Shown in pieces: positions 17,512-24,240 of a stretch of 64,000 nt of DNA. This stretch comes from Treponema sp. OMZ 838 (GTDB lineage: Bacteria > Spirochaetota > Spirochaetia > Treponematales > Treponemataceae). The position numbers were made by a program, and so were the translations under genes. Numbering within the stretch: position 1 is the stretch's first letter; each line of letters begins with the position of its first letter. The notes under the pieces were generated by a model. It did not search any database and was not told the origin of the DNA. It saw only the letters and a list, made by a program, of their open reading frames with translations. The stretch is taken from positions 434,001-498,000 of the forward strand of contig NZ_CP009227.1 in the NCBI RefSeq assembly GCF_000775995.1, written 5' to 3'.

Positions 17512-17756
17512 ATAAATCGATCGGAAATATGTATAACTTTATCACACACACATGGAACACAATTAAGGGTGAATGCCCACACGGATGCAGCTACTGTTAT
17601 ATGAAACGCTGGGGCAAACAGCCGCCGTTGCACTTTGACGAAAAAGAATTAAAAACAGACTTAGGAACAGGGAATTTTATCTTTGTCGGTTCTCCCTGCG
17701 ATATGTTTGCAAAACATATTCCGTATGGATGGAAAATAGACACTCTTGATCATTGA
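17502..17756 (+). pseudogene. Truncated DUF5131 (phage Gp37/68-like) gene
   Basis: The 84 residues carry CPHGCSYCYMKRW, a radical-SAM-type CxxxCxxC cluster, and GSPCDMFAKHIPYGW, which matches the start of the DUF5131 family found on phages. Family members are about three times longer. This one stops at DTLDH and the following bases do not continue the family in any frame, so the 3' part seems to have been lost by deletion. It overlaps the AAA+ gene by ten bases and shares its opening residues MPLNK. Confidence 0.65.
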
Positions 17757-17920
17757 GAGGTTTAGATGAAAAACCTGCGATAGCTGGAGAAGATGTAAAG
17801 GACAATCTTTTCCCATCCTGTCAACGGTGCAATTTGCATAAGCATACAAATTGTCGGACACCTGAAACAGAATATGACAAATGGCAATATCGAGGTACTT
17901 GCGGAGCATATTGGGTTTAA
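17753..17920 (+). pseudogene. Cysteine-rich ORF remnant
   Basis: A 55-residue frame (TTG start at 17753, poor ribosome-binding site) reads FPSCQRCNLHKHTNC and later YRGTCGAYWV. The CxxC with following histidines looks like part of a zinc-binding or HNH-type domain. It follows the break in the DUF5131 gene and is probably the surviving end of another gene. Expression is doubtful. Confidence 0.3.
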
Positions 17921-17951
17921 CCCGATAGCAAAAAATTGAGGAGGTATAGCG

Positions 17952-18290
17952 ATGTCTTTTACTTTTGAACAATGGAAAGAAGAGTATATCAGTGATAGAC
18001 CTGCAGAACCATATAGTGAAAGCGACAATGCCGAACAATGGGCAAAGATTGCTTTTTTCATGGAAGATAATCTGCAAGAAGCCTTTGATGCCGGTTATCA
18101 AAGTTGCCTTAATGAATACGGTTGGCACTTTTTGAAAGACGGAGATACCCCTCCTCAAGAAGATAAAGAGTACCTGTTTTATTTTGCTTCTAAAGGAGAG
18201 CGAGGAATGATTATCTCAGACACATGGGAACGTAAGAGGAATAATCCATACGTTATTGCATGGGCGGAATTTCAAACGCTCAAGGTTTAA
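17952..18290 (+). CDS. Hypothetical protein with DUF551-like tail
   Basis: A 112-residue protein. The N-terminal part (FEQWKEEYISDRPAEPY) is acidic. The C-terminal part (WHFLKDGDTPPQEDKEYLFY, ending VIAWAEF) has the spacing of DUF551, as does the tail of the ParB-like protein at 12277. GAGGAGG precedes the ATG. Function unknown. Confidence 0.55.
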   Translation: MSFTFEQWKEEYISDRPAEPYSESDNAEQWAKIAFFMEDNLQEAFDAGYQSCLNEYGWHFLKDGDTPPQEDKEYLFYFASKGERGMIISDTWERKRNNPYVIAWAEFQTLKV

Positions 18291-18308
18291 AGAAGGAGGA
18301 ATAACTAT

Positions 18309-18509
18309 ATGAAAGAGCGGGCACATATTAGCTGGCAACTAGACGAAAGCTCTGATAAAGCGTATTTATCTGCAAGCGGCACAAACGAGGTGCTTTTAAC
18401 AGGTTTAAAAGGAATATTTGATGCCATCATTACGGATGTCGCTGAGCGAAATTATATTCCGGTGAGCGTTATGCGGGAAACGATGCTTGAATTCCTAAAG
18501 GATGAATAA
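18309..18509 (+). CDS. Hypothetical small protein
   Basis: Sixty-six residues (MKERAHISWQLDES...), mixed alpha/beta, not recognised. AGGAGGA precedes the ATG and the stop overlaps the next start (TAATG), so it is expressed with its neighbours. Confidence 0.5.
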   Translation: MKERAHISWQLDESSDKAYLSASGTNEVLLTGLKGIFDAIITDVAERNYIPVSVMRETMLEFLKDE

Positions 18510-18673
18510 TGACTACTACTGAAAATATCCGCCAAGAAGTACAAGTAAAACGCGAGGATGCGCAAAAACCGCTTCCTGAGCCGCAAAAGAAAAAGGGATA
18601 CGTACGCAGTACTCGATCCGACCGGCCGCTTTTAGGACGTGGACATATTACCAGTTTAATCAATCACGGATAA
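18509..18673 (+). CDS. Basic proline-containing small protein
   Basis: Fifty-four residues from ATG 18509, which overlaps the previous stop. The composition is strongly basic (VKREDAQKPLPEPQKKKGY, then RSTRSDRPLLGRGHI) and probably disordered. It ends two bases before the initiator-like gene, so it is co-translated with it. Not recognised; a DNA-binding accessory is possible. Confidence 0.45.
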   Translation: MTTTENIRQEVQVKREDAQKPLPEPQKKKGYVRSTRSDRPLLGRGHITSLINHG

Positions 18674-18674
18674 T

Positions 18675-19565
18675 ATGAGTATGAATGATAAAAAATATGT
18701 AGATAAAAAAGATGTTTTTGCACTACTCGTTGCCTTTTCAGGGCAAGGGAACGTAGTAAGTATTCAAAAAGAATACCTCGTTTTGTGCGATTATGATTAT
18801 GAGGCAGCAGTCTTTTTAAGCCAAATTATTTACTGGTCTGATAAATCGTACCTTGAAAATGGCTGGATATATAAAACGTATGCAGAATGGGAAAAAGAGC
18901 TTTTTATCAAAGAGCGAAAGCTTAGAAGGCTTAAAGACTACCTTGTTGCAAAAGGCTATATCGAAATGAAGATTCTGCACAGGAATGGAATACCGGTATG
19001 TCATTGGCGAGTGACGTTAAAAGTAATCGACAGTCTTCTTATGCTCTATACCGGAAAAAATCAAGAGGAATCACAGGATCATGGTGTACATGATAGCGAT
19101 GAAAATCAAGACGCTGTCGTATCTTGTGACAACACACAAGACGAGGCGGTATATGAGTCTACGCCGGTTGAACAAGAAGAGCAACAAGGCTCGCTTTCTG
19201 AAAAAGGTGTGATAGATAATTGTATTATGCCGCATTCAAATAAGGATGAGGGCGTACAAAACACTCTGCCGTCATCCAGAGGAGTTGATAAAAGTCCATC
19301 CGGACAAAATGACCGGTTCCATCCGGACAAATTGTCCGAATCCATCCGGACAAATTGTCCGAATCCATCCGGACAAAATGACCGAATCCATTCGGATAAA
19401 TTGTCCGAATCTACTAATAACATCGATTACATACATCAATTACCTTCAACGATTACTTCTTCTCCTTCCCTTGAAGTACGATCAAGCTTAGACGGAGATG
19501 AAGAAAAATCACAGATACGAAAAAAAAGGAGGAGGAAGAAAAGATTGCCTATCAAAAAGCAATAA
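18675..19565 (+). CDS. Replication-initiator-like protein (N-terminal part, frameshifted)
   Basis: The first 115 residues resemble the winged-helix domain of phage replisome organisers and DnaD-like plasmid initiators: YEAAVFLSQIIYWSDKSYLE, then GWIYKTYAEWEKELFIKERK. A long acidic linker (about 120-205) follows, then a segment (206-250) rich in SGQND and DKLSES that is encoded by five tandem 23-bp DNA repeats. The frame stops at 19565 after a basic run. The -1 frame continues to 20002 with a plausible C-terminal domain, so the complete protein would have about 442 residues. Slippage could occur on the A8 run at 19520-19527. Confidence 0.7.
   Translation: MSMNDKKYVDKKDVFALLVAFSGQGNVVSIQKEYLVLCDYDYEAAVFLSQIIYWSDKSYLENGWIYKTYAEWEKELFIKERKLRRLKDYLVAKGYIEMKILHRNGIPVCHWRVTLKVIDSLLMLYTGKNQEESQDHGVHDSDENQDAVVSCDNTQDEAVYESTPVEQEEQQGSLSEKGVIDNCIMPHSNKDEGVQNTLPSSRGVDKSPSGQNDRFHPDKLSESIRTNCPNPSGQNDRIHSDKLSESTNNIDYIHQLPSTITSSPSLEVRSSLDGDEEKSQIRKKRRRKKRLPIKKQ
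19295..19409 (+). repeat. Five tandem 23-bp repeats, candidate iterons/origin
   Basis: Units start at 19295, 19318, 19341, 19364 and 19387, all exactly 23 bp and without spacers. Each begins TCCATCCGGACAAA or a near variant. Units 2 and 3 contain the perfect palindrome CGGACAAATTGTCCG, and units 1 and 4 read CGGACAAAATGACCG. A 23-bp period is not a multiple of three, so the repeat is conserved as DNA rather than as a peptide. Iterons inside an initiator gene are known from lambda O. Confidence 0.8.
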
Positions 19566-20002
19566 ATCCGTCTGTTACAAAACTGGCAGAAGAGATTTAT
19601 GCGCTGTTTGTAGAGGCAGAAATAAACAAAGCCGATCAGTTTCTAGTATTTTTACAACGCGATTTTAAATATGGACTTACCAAACTGCAAGAGCGGACAA
19701 TTCCGTTTGATGCCAATATTCTTAGCGCGTGTAAAAACTATCTGCAGGTGTTGGCACTGCAAAAAAGCGGTAAAACGTGGTGGAAAAGCCGATTACCCTT
19801 TAGCGGTTTTTGCAGTGAAAAAATTATTTCACGGTTTTTACCTGATCATTTCGAAATTGCGGCATTTGAGCTTCAAGATACGGCACGTTCTCCACCCCCT
19901 CAACAAGATTTTAGCGAGGAAGCGTTACCGGAACTTTTTAAACACAGCCGTCTTGAAAAGTCTTGTGATGAACAGGATTTATTGAGCGGGGTTGTATTTT
20001 AA
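19529..20002 (+). pseudogene. C-terminal part of the replication-initiator-like gene (-1 frame)
   Basis: An open frame without a usable ATG, GTG or TTG near its beginning; it is in the -1 phase relative to the gene at 18675. It reads EEEEKIAYQKAINPSVTKL, then FLQRDFKYGLTKLQER and ISRFLPDHFEIAAFEL, a coherent helical domain. Inserting one A in the A8 run at 19520-19527 joins the two frames cleanly. Internal starts would give only about 84 residues (TTG or GTG near 19748). Confidence 0.65.
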
Positions 20003-20024
20003 GCGTTGTATACTTGCTTTAAAA

Positions 20025-20055
20025 AGAGCCTTGTAAAACGGCTCTGAGAAAAAAG
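20025..20055 (+). terminator. Probable terminator after the initiator gene
   Basis: AGAGCC (20025-20030) and GGCTCT (20040-20045) form a hairpin, followed by A-rich sequence and six T. It lies between the initiator reading frame and the next ribosome-binding site. Confidence 0.5.
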
Positions 20056-20078
20056 TTTTTTAAGGAGGTGTGAAACTC

Positions 20079-20282
20079 ATGAGAGTGTTGATTGATGTGC
20101 GGCCGGAGCAGTTGCACGAAATCAGGAAAGATTTAAAAAATCGGGATTGCGGTATTTCTCCTGAAACTGAGCGAATTTTAGTGTGTATTACGCAAGGAAT
20201 TCAGAAAAAATGTCAGTGGCAGAAAATGGAAATTGAGCAGTTCGAGCAATACTATGATGAGGAGTGTCTGTATGACAGCTGA
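20079..20282 (+). CDS. Hypothetical small protein
   Basis: Sixty-seven residues from ATG 20079 after AAGGAGGTG (MRVLIDVRPEQLHEIRKDLK). Two cysteine-containing helices and an acidic end. It resembles small phage/plasmid proteins of unknown role. It overlaps the next start by about ten bases. Confidence 0.5.
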   Translation: MRVLIDVRPEQLHEIRKDLKNRDCGISPETERILVCITQGIQKKCQWQKMEIEQFEQYYDEECLYDS

Positions 20283-20589
20283 AAAGAATGAACTAAAAAC
20301 GATATGCAAATTTTTAGCGTTAAGCGGAAAGAAGATTACCGACCGCCGCGGGCATATTTTTACCGACGATATGATAAGCGCCGACGGAACGATATTCCGC
20401 TTTGACGAGAATGGCTATTTGGACGGAGGGACGCAGCCGGCAATAGAGAGTGCAACCGGCTATGTCGAATATCGCCAAAAAGGACTTTTACACCGGAAAG
20501 GATTACCGGCACTCTATGACCTTGCAACCGGTGTGCAAGAATATTGGGAGGGGGGCAAGCTGTTGAGCGTGTACAAAGAAGAGGAATGA
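20272..20589 (+). CDS. MORN-like hypothetical protein A
   Basis: 105 residues with a pattern of short beta repeats: YVEYRQKGLLHRKGLPALYD and VQEYWEGGKL resemble the EYWxxGxLH units of MORN-like proteins. The gene at 20782 has the same units (RLKNGLLHGNEAYPAIEG, IEYWEEGVL), so the two are diverged paralogs. ATG 20272 follows GAGGAGTG and lies within the end of the preceding gene. Function unknown. Confidence 0.55.
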   Translation: MTAEKNELKTICKFLALSGKKITDRRGHIFTDDMISADGTIFRFDENGYLDGGTQPAIESATGYVEYRQKGLLHRKGLPALYDLATGVQEYWEGGKLLSVYKEEE

Positions 20590-20789
20590 TTGTCATCAAA
20601 GCAGCAGGTGAACTCTGCGCTCTTTTTTGTATTGCGTTCATAGTAATATTCTGTATTGGCACACTGTATCTTGCCTACGAATGGAATTCAATGAAACATC
20701 GGCAAAAGATGCATAAAGCGTTGAGTAAATTAAACACAAAGAACTATGGTATAAATGATACCGATAAAAGAGGAGATCAATATGAATGA
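20586..20789 (+). CDS. Single-pass membrane protein
   Basis: Sixty-seven residues with one hydrophobic helix (LCALFCIAFIVIFCIGTLYL) near the N-terminus and a basic cytoplasmic-type tail. ATG 20586 overlaps the stop of MORN-like protein A, and its stop overlaps the start of MORN-like protein B, so the three are one unit. Confidence 0.5.
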   Translation: MIVIKAAGELCALFCIAFIVIFCIGTLYLAYEWNSMKHRQKMHKALSKLNTKNYGINDTDKRGDQYE

Positions 20790-21084
20790 GAAAACATCAA
20801 GTATTCTTCCGCATGCGTTAAAAGGAAAAGCGGTTTTTACGAAAGGGGATGATCCGACTCCAATTAACGGAGAACATATGCTCGTTGAAGGATACATCTG
20901 TCGCTTAAAAAATGGGTTATTACACGGAAATGAGGCGTATCCGGCAATTGAGGGGCCGGGACATATCGAGTACTGGGAGGAAGGAGTTTTGAAAGAAATC
21001 AGTACGAACGGCTTTAAGCGAACTGAAAAGTATGAAAAAAATGCCGACGGTAGTGTTCGGCTCGTTTCAGTCGAAGAGAAGTAA
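20782..21084 (+). CDS. MORN-like hypothetical protein B
   Basis: One hundred residues from ATG 20782, preceded by GAGGAGATC. It contains ICRLKNGLLHGNEAYPAIEG and HIEYWEEGVLKEI, parallel to the gene at 20272. Last gene of the plus-strand left module; the next gene converges from the right. Confidence 0.55.
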   Translation: MNEKTSSILPHALKGKAVFTKGDDPTPINGEHMLVEGYICRLKNGLLHGNEAYPAIEGPGHIEYWEEGVLKEISTNGFKRTEKYEKNADGSVRLVSVEEK

Positions 21085-21198
21085 GGGACTTGCCGCTTTC
21101 ATTTTCCACAAATCCACACGAAAAAGGCGGGTGAAGGGATGCCCAAAACATCCCGGAGCTGACTTTTGACTGTGGAGCTTGTGGTAAATGGAAGCGTG
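21085..21198. other. Structured intergenic region between convergent modules
   Basis: A long imperfect inverted repeat has a left arm at 21094-21118 (CGCTTTCATTTTCCACAAAT then CCACA) and a right arm at 21171-21196. Between them is a perfect hairpin GGGATG-7-CATCCC at 21136-21154. It may be a bidirectional terminator, although T-runs are missing, or a protein-binding site such as a centromere or nick region. Confidence 0.4.
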
Positions 21199-22266
21199 TT
21201 ATCGTTCGATATACGTACTCACTCGTTTTAATTTCTTTTGCCGTGCAAATTCTTTAAAGTCTTTTGAAGATGCAATGACAGTCGGCGAATAGAGGGGATC
21301 GATGTAATGAGAAGCGAGGTCAGGGTCTTTATCGGAAAAGCAATAGTTTTTATTGTAGCCGTCGAGGAAAATCTTTTTTTCTGCCATAAACAGCAATGCC
21401 TTTTCTAATTTTTCATCATCGCTTCGGTTAACCGGGAAAAAAGAATCGGCGGCGAGTAAGGCTGCCTTTTTATGAAAATCAATGAAAAAACGGTTCCATT
21501 GTTCAGGCGACTGAGCGGCTGCAATAATATCACGGTTATTAAAAAAGTAAATACCTGCGATGACATATCGCTGATCAAGAGCAAAAAAGGGTGTTTTTCC
21601 TTCCGTTTTCCAGTGTGATTTTCCATCAATATCGTTTAAAATCCACATCATTTTATGCGTATCATCTCCGCTTATCATAAAGGGAATAATGCTATTATTT
21701 TTTTTAGGATGCATGAGCGGATCGTGTATTTTACGAGTCTCGGGATCTGCGGAATACTGCCAGCCCTTACCCGGCTTATAAAAAGCAAAATTACCATGAT
21801 CGAGGATGATATGTCCTAAAAAGCGGGAAGTGCCACCAAGTGAAGAAAGCTCAAGTTCGATTTGGGCAGTTAATGTTTCATCGCGTGTAGAAGGGACAAT
21901 TTGTCCTGTCGGGTGATTATGCGCAATAAGCAGCGAATAGTTATGCTCTTTTAAATAGGATTTAATAGCATTCCAGTAGTGGTTTTGTTTGGTATTTGCA
22001 TCTTTATTCTCTGCTGAAAAAGAAGCGGAGATAAGGCTTTTATTGGTGATGGCGATTTGATCTCGGATAGTACCGGATGCATCGACGATGATATGGCGGA
22101 ACGTTTCTACCTTTTTACTGCGGTAGCGGTATAAAAGGTGATAGGCCTGATGGAGCCCTTTTTCAGCAAGGGTTCCATCAGCAGTAATGTCAATCGGTTT
22201 TTCGACGAGGTAGTCGGGGAAATCGAAAGGATGCCGGTGCTGTTTTACATAGCGAGAAAGAGTCAT
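21199..22266 (-). CDS. RadC-like JAMM/MPN-domain protein
   Basis: Residues about 35-165 form a JAB1/MPN metalloprotease-type fold. HNHPTGQIVPSTRD gives His116, His118, Ser126 and Asp129, an intact JAMM motif HxHx7SxxD, as in RadC-family proteins. RadC homologues are common on ICEs and phages next to anti-restriction genes. Their biochemical role is unresolved, and the old DNA-repair label is doubtful. The C-terminal 190 residues are not recognised. Last gene of the minus-strand anti-defence unit, eight bases from the gene upstream. Confidence 0.8.
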   Translation of the reverse strand: MTLSRYVKQHRHPFDFPDYLVEKPIDITADGTLAEKGLHQAYHLLYRYRSKKVETFRHIIVDASGTIRDQIAITNKSLISASFSAENKDANTKQNHYWNAIKSYLKEHNYSLLIAHNHPTGQIVPSTRDETLTAQIELELSSLGGTSRFLGHIILDHGNFAFYKPGKGWQYSADPETRKIHDPLMHPKKNNSIIPFMISGDDTHKMMWILNDIDGKSHWKTEGKTPFFALDQRYVIAGIYFFNNRDIIAAAQSPEQWNRFFIDFHKKAALLAADSFFPVNRSDDEKLEKALLFMAEKKIFLDGYNKNYCFSDKDPDLASHYIDPLYSPTVIASSKDFKEFARQKKLKRVSTYIER

Positions 22267-22273
22267 ACTTTGC

Positions 22274-23284
22274 TTATCGGCTTATAGAGACGGATGGAGC
22301 AGCGGAGAGGTGAATATTTTTCTCTTTTTTGAGCTTTTCATCCATTTGATGTTTCGTTTCATAGGAGAATTGAGGCATTACCGCGCGGTTTGAAAAATCT
22401 TGCCCTTGATACATACTGTAAAGAAGCGCTTGTTTTGGAAGTGTTCCTTTATCAATTTTCTTTAAAGCATTTTGCACTTCCATAGAAAAAAGTGCACTCA
22501 TACGGGCATCAGCGTCAAAAGAAGGAACGCCGCCTACGAGGTCATACGATCCATGTTGCTGTACAATATTATGCGTTTGTATGGCTTTGTAGACATTTAA
22601 AAGTCCTACAGTGGAAAGTTCATCTTTCCGCTTTTCGTTTTCAAGACGCATCGCTTCTTTGATAGCAGGGTTACGGGTATTATCGAGAAAGTTCTTTTGA
22701 GATTGAGCATGGCTTTGTACTTGTTCACTTTCAAACGTTTTCCGCTCAGGCAATATTTTGTGTAAAAGCTTCCGGCTGCGATCGTCAAATTGTTCGACAT
22801 TATACATATACTGAAAGCCTGTCTTTGTTCCTTCTCCGGCAACTCGTATTTCGTTTAAAAGCGGGCTGCGGGAAGCAAATTTTGTGTCGTTACAGACTAA
22901 AAGCGGCGTCGTGTTTTTGCTTACGTCAAGGGTAAGTCCTAAAGAACGTGCTTCATGACCGAAAATATAATCGGTTTTCTTACAGCCGGTCGCTGTCGCA
23001 TGAAGTTCAGCGGCAGCTTTATTGATATCTTTCATTACCGTACCGTTTAAAAGATTGTTCGGCACCGGTTTATCTCCCTGCCTGAAAAAAGGAACATTAT
23101 GTTCGGTAACGCAAACGGAAAGGAGTTTATTGACTTGGTCGGTATAAAACTCTTCAGGGCTTCCGTGACGGGCAGTATCGCTTGATGTCCATTGATCGAG
23201 GACTTCATCTTTCTCGCCGAGGTATACGGTTGAACGATAGGCATTTTTATTGATAGGTGTTGAGGTGTCAAAAAAAGAAGGCAT
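22274..23284 (-). CDS. ArdC-N-like protein (1)
   Basis: The N-terminal 140 residues weakly fit the ArdC N-terminal (single-strand DNA-binding) domain: VNKLLSVCVTEHNVPFFRQG, then NNLLNGTVMKDINKAAAEL in the position of the usual N-SG-x-Y-xGiN motif. The rest (about 150-336) is helical and basic and was not recognised; no zincin HExxH motif is present. ArdC-type proteins protect incoming plasmid DNA from restriction. Its place between a RadC-like and a second ArdC-like gene supports such a role. A hairpin lies in its leader at 23305-23346. Confidence 0.5.
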   Translation of the reverse strand: MPSFFDTSTPINKNAYRSTVYLGEKDEVLDQWTSSDTARHGSPEEFYTDQVNKLLSVCVTEHNVPFFRQGDKPVPNNLLNGTVMKDINKAAAELHATATGCKKTDYIFGHEARSLGLTLDVSKNTTPLLVCNDTKFASRSPLLNEIRVAGEGTKTGFQYMYNVEQFDDRSRKLLHKILPERKTFESEQVQSHAQSQKNFLDNTRNPAIKEAMRLENEKRKDELSTVGLLNVYKAIQTHNIVQQHGSYDLVGGVPSFDADARMSALFSMEVQNALKKIDKGTLPKQALLYSMYQGQDFSNRAVMPQFSYETKHQMDEKLKKEKNIHLSAAPSVSISR

Positions 23285-23304
23285 AGTAGCATTTGCTCCT
23301 TATT

Positions 23305-23346
23305 AAAGGGAGCACTCGCAACGTTTGTTTTGAGCGGTCTCCCTTA
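23305..23346 (-). promoter_or_regulatory. Hairpin in the mRNA leader of ArdC-like gene 1
   Basis: AAAGGGAG at 23305-23312 pairs with CTCCCTT at 23339-23345, with a second pairing of CACTCGC and GAGCGG type inside. On the minus-strand mRNA this is 20-60 bases before the ATG, and the ribosome-binding site follows directly, so it could modulate translation. No T-run follows, so it is not a terminator. Confidence 0.35.
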
Positions 23347-23368
23347 GATGTACTTGTGCGGTATACGG

Positions 23369-24106
23369 TTATCGAGAGAAAGAAGAAGATGCGCTGTGAG
23401 TCGGCGCTGCTCGTTCAGCTCGTTCAGCTGTTTGTGAAACATCTTCTTTCATCCATCTGTGTGCATCCCGTCCGATTTTAAATAAATTGGAGGGGGAAGC
23501 TTGGAGTGCTTCTTTAAATTTCTGAGAAAATTCTGCTGCAAGTTCAGAAGGCGGGGTAAACCCAATACCATAGTGTATGCTAAGAAGATAACCCCCAAGA
23601 TATTTTGATGGATTTGAAAAGCGCGGTTCGATACTATCTTTTGTATAGATCGATATTTTCCAAAGTGATGGCAATTTCTCCGGCCGCTTTACGTGGGAAT
23701 CGGCAAAGTAGTGATTGATAACCACCTTTGCCTTTCCATTTTCATCACGCTTATCCATATCTTGAAAAGAAAGCAGAAAGGCTTTGGCATCCTTTTTGAT
23801 ACCGGCGCCGCACTTATTGGCTTGATCAAAGGTCAAAATATTGTGTCCGTCTAAACCTTTTTCATGCAAATACGCTTTTGCAAGGATTTGATTGATACCG
23901 GTAAACTCATAACCGGTCAGGGCATTACGAACAGCGCGGGTATCGCAGAATCCGTTTTCATCCGGAAGGAAGGGAAGATTCCTTTTTTCCAAAAGATCGA
24001 GCATATGCTCGGTTTGTAGTTCCGTAATGGGTTTGAAAGTAACGCCTGTTTTACGGTCATTTGTTTGATTGGTCATTTTTTCTTCTTGAGTATTCATCAT
24101 TATCAC
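23369..24106 (-). CDS. ArdC-N-like protein (2)
   Basis: Residues about 60-130 match the ArdC N-terminal domain well: RNALTGYEFTGINQILAKAY, then ILTFDQANKCGAGIKKDAKA (compare N-lTG-YxGiN and WlTfkQA-xxGgxVkKGek). The C-terminal 110 residues were not recognised and the HExxH metalloprotease domain of full ArdC is absent. Expected role: single-strand DNA binding or anti-restriction during transfer. Start uncertain: GTG 24106, ATG 24100 or ATG 24073. It is transcribed from the promoter at 24194-24222, which carries an element-type operator. Confidence 0.65.
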   Translation of the reverse strand: MIMMNTQEEKMTNQTNDRKTGVTFKPITELQTEHMLDLLEKRNLPFLPDENGFCDTRAVRNALTGYEFTGINQILAKAYLHEKGLDGHNILTFDQANKCGAGIKKDAKAFLLSFQDMDKRDENGKAKVVINHYFADSHVKRPEKLPSLWKISIYTKDSIEPRFSNPSKYLGGYLLSIHYGIGFTPPSELAAEFSQKFKEALQASPSNLFKIGRDAHRWMKEDVSQTAERAERAAPTHSASSSFSR

Positions 24107-24193
24107 CGTACAAGAATAAAACGTATGAAAAGCATCTTTTACGCGGCAACTGGTTTCCGGTGCCGCTTATCAATTAACATCTTTTCTATCAGC

Positions 24194-24222
24194 AGTATAC
24201 AATATAAATGTTATAACATCAA
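24194..24222 (-). promoter_or_regulatory. Promoter with element operator (site a)
   Basis: On the minus strand TTGATG (24217-24222), 17 bp, TATACT (24194-24199). The operator text is TAAATG-ttataa-CATCAA at 24205-24222, with a perfect 12-bp palindrome ATGTTATAACAT at 24208-24219. It drives the ArdC-like/RadC-like genes. Confidence 0.7.
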
Positions 24223-24240
24223 TATACAGTAGATGAAAAT

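Noticed and set aside
19295-19409. Direct repeats resembling a short CRISPR array
   Set aside because: The five units are contiguous with no spacers, lie within a coding frame, and no cas genes are present.
19671-19985. 104-residue open frame in the initiator region
   Set aside because: It is in the third phase; the -1 continuation of the initiator gene explains the same DNA with a better protein.
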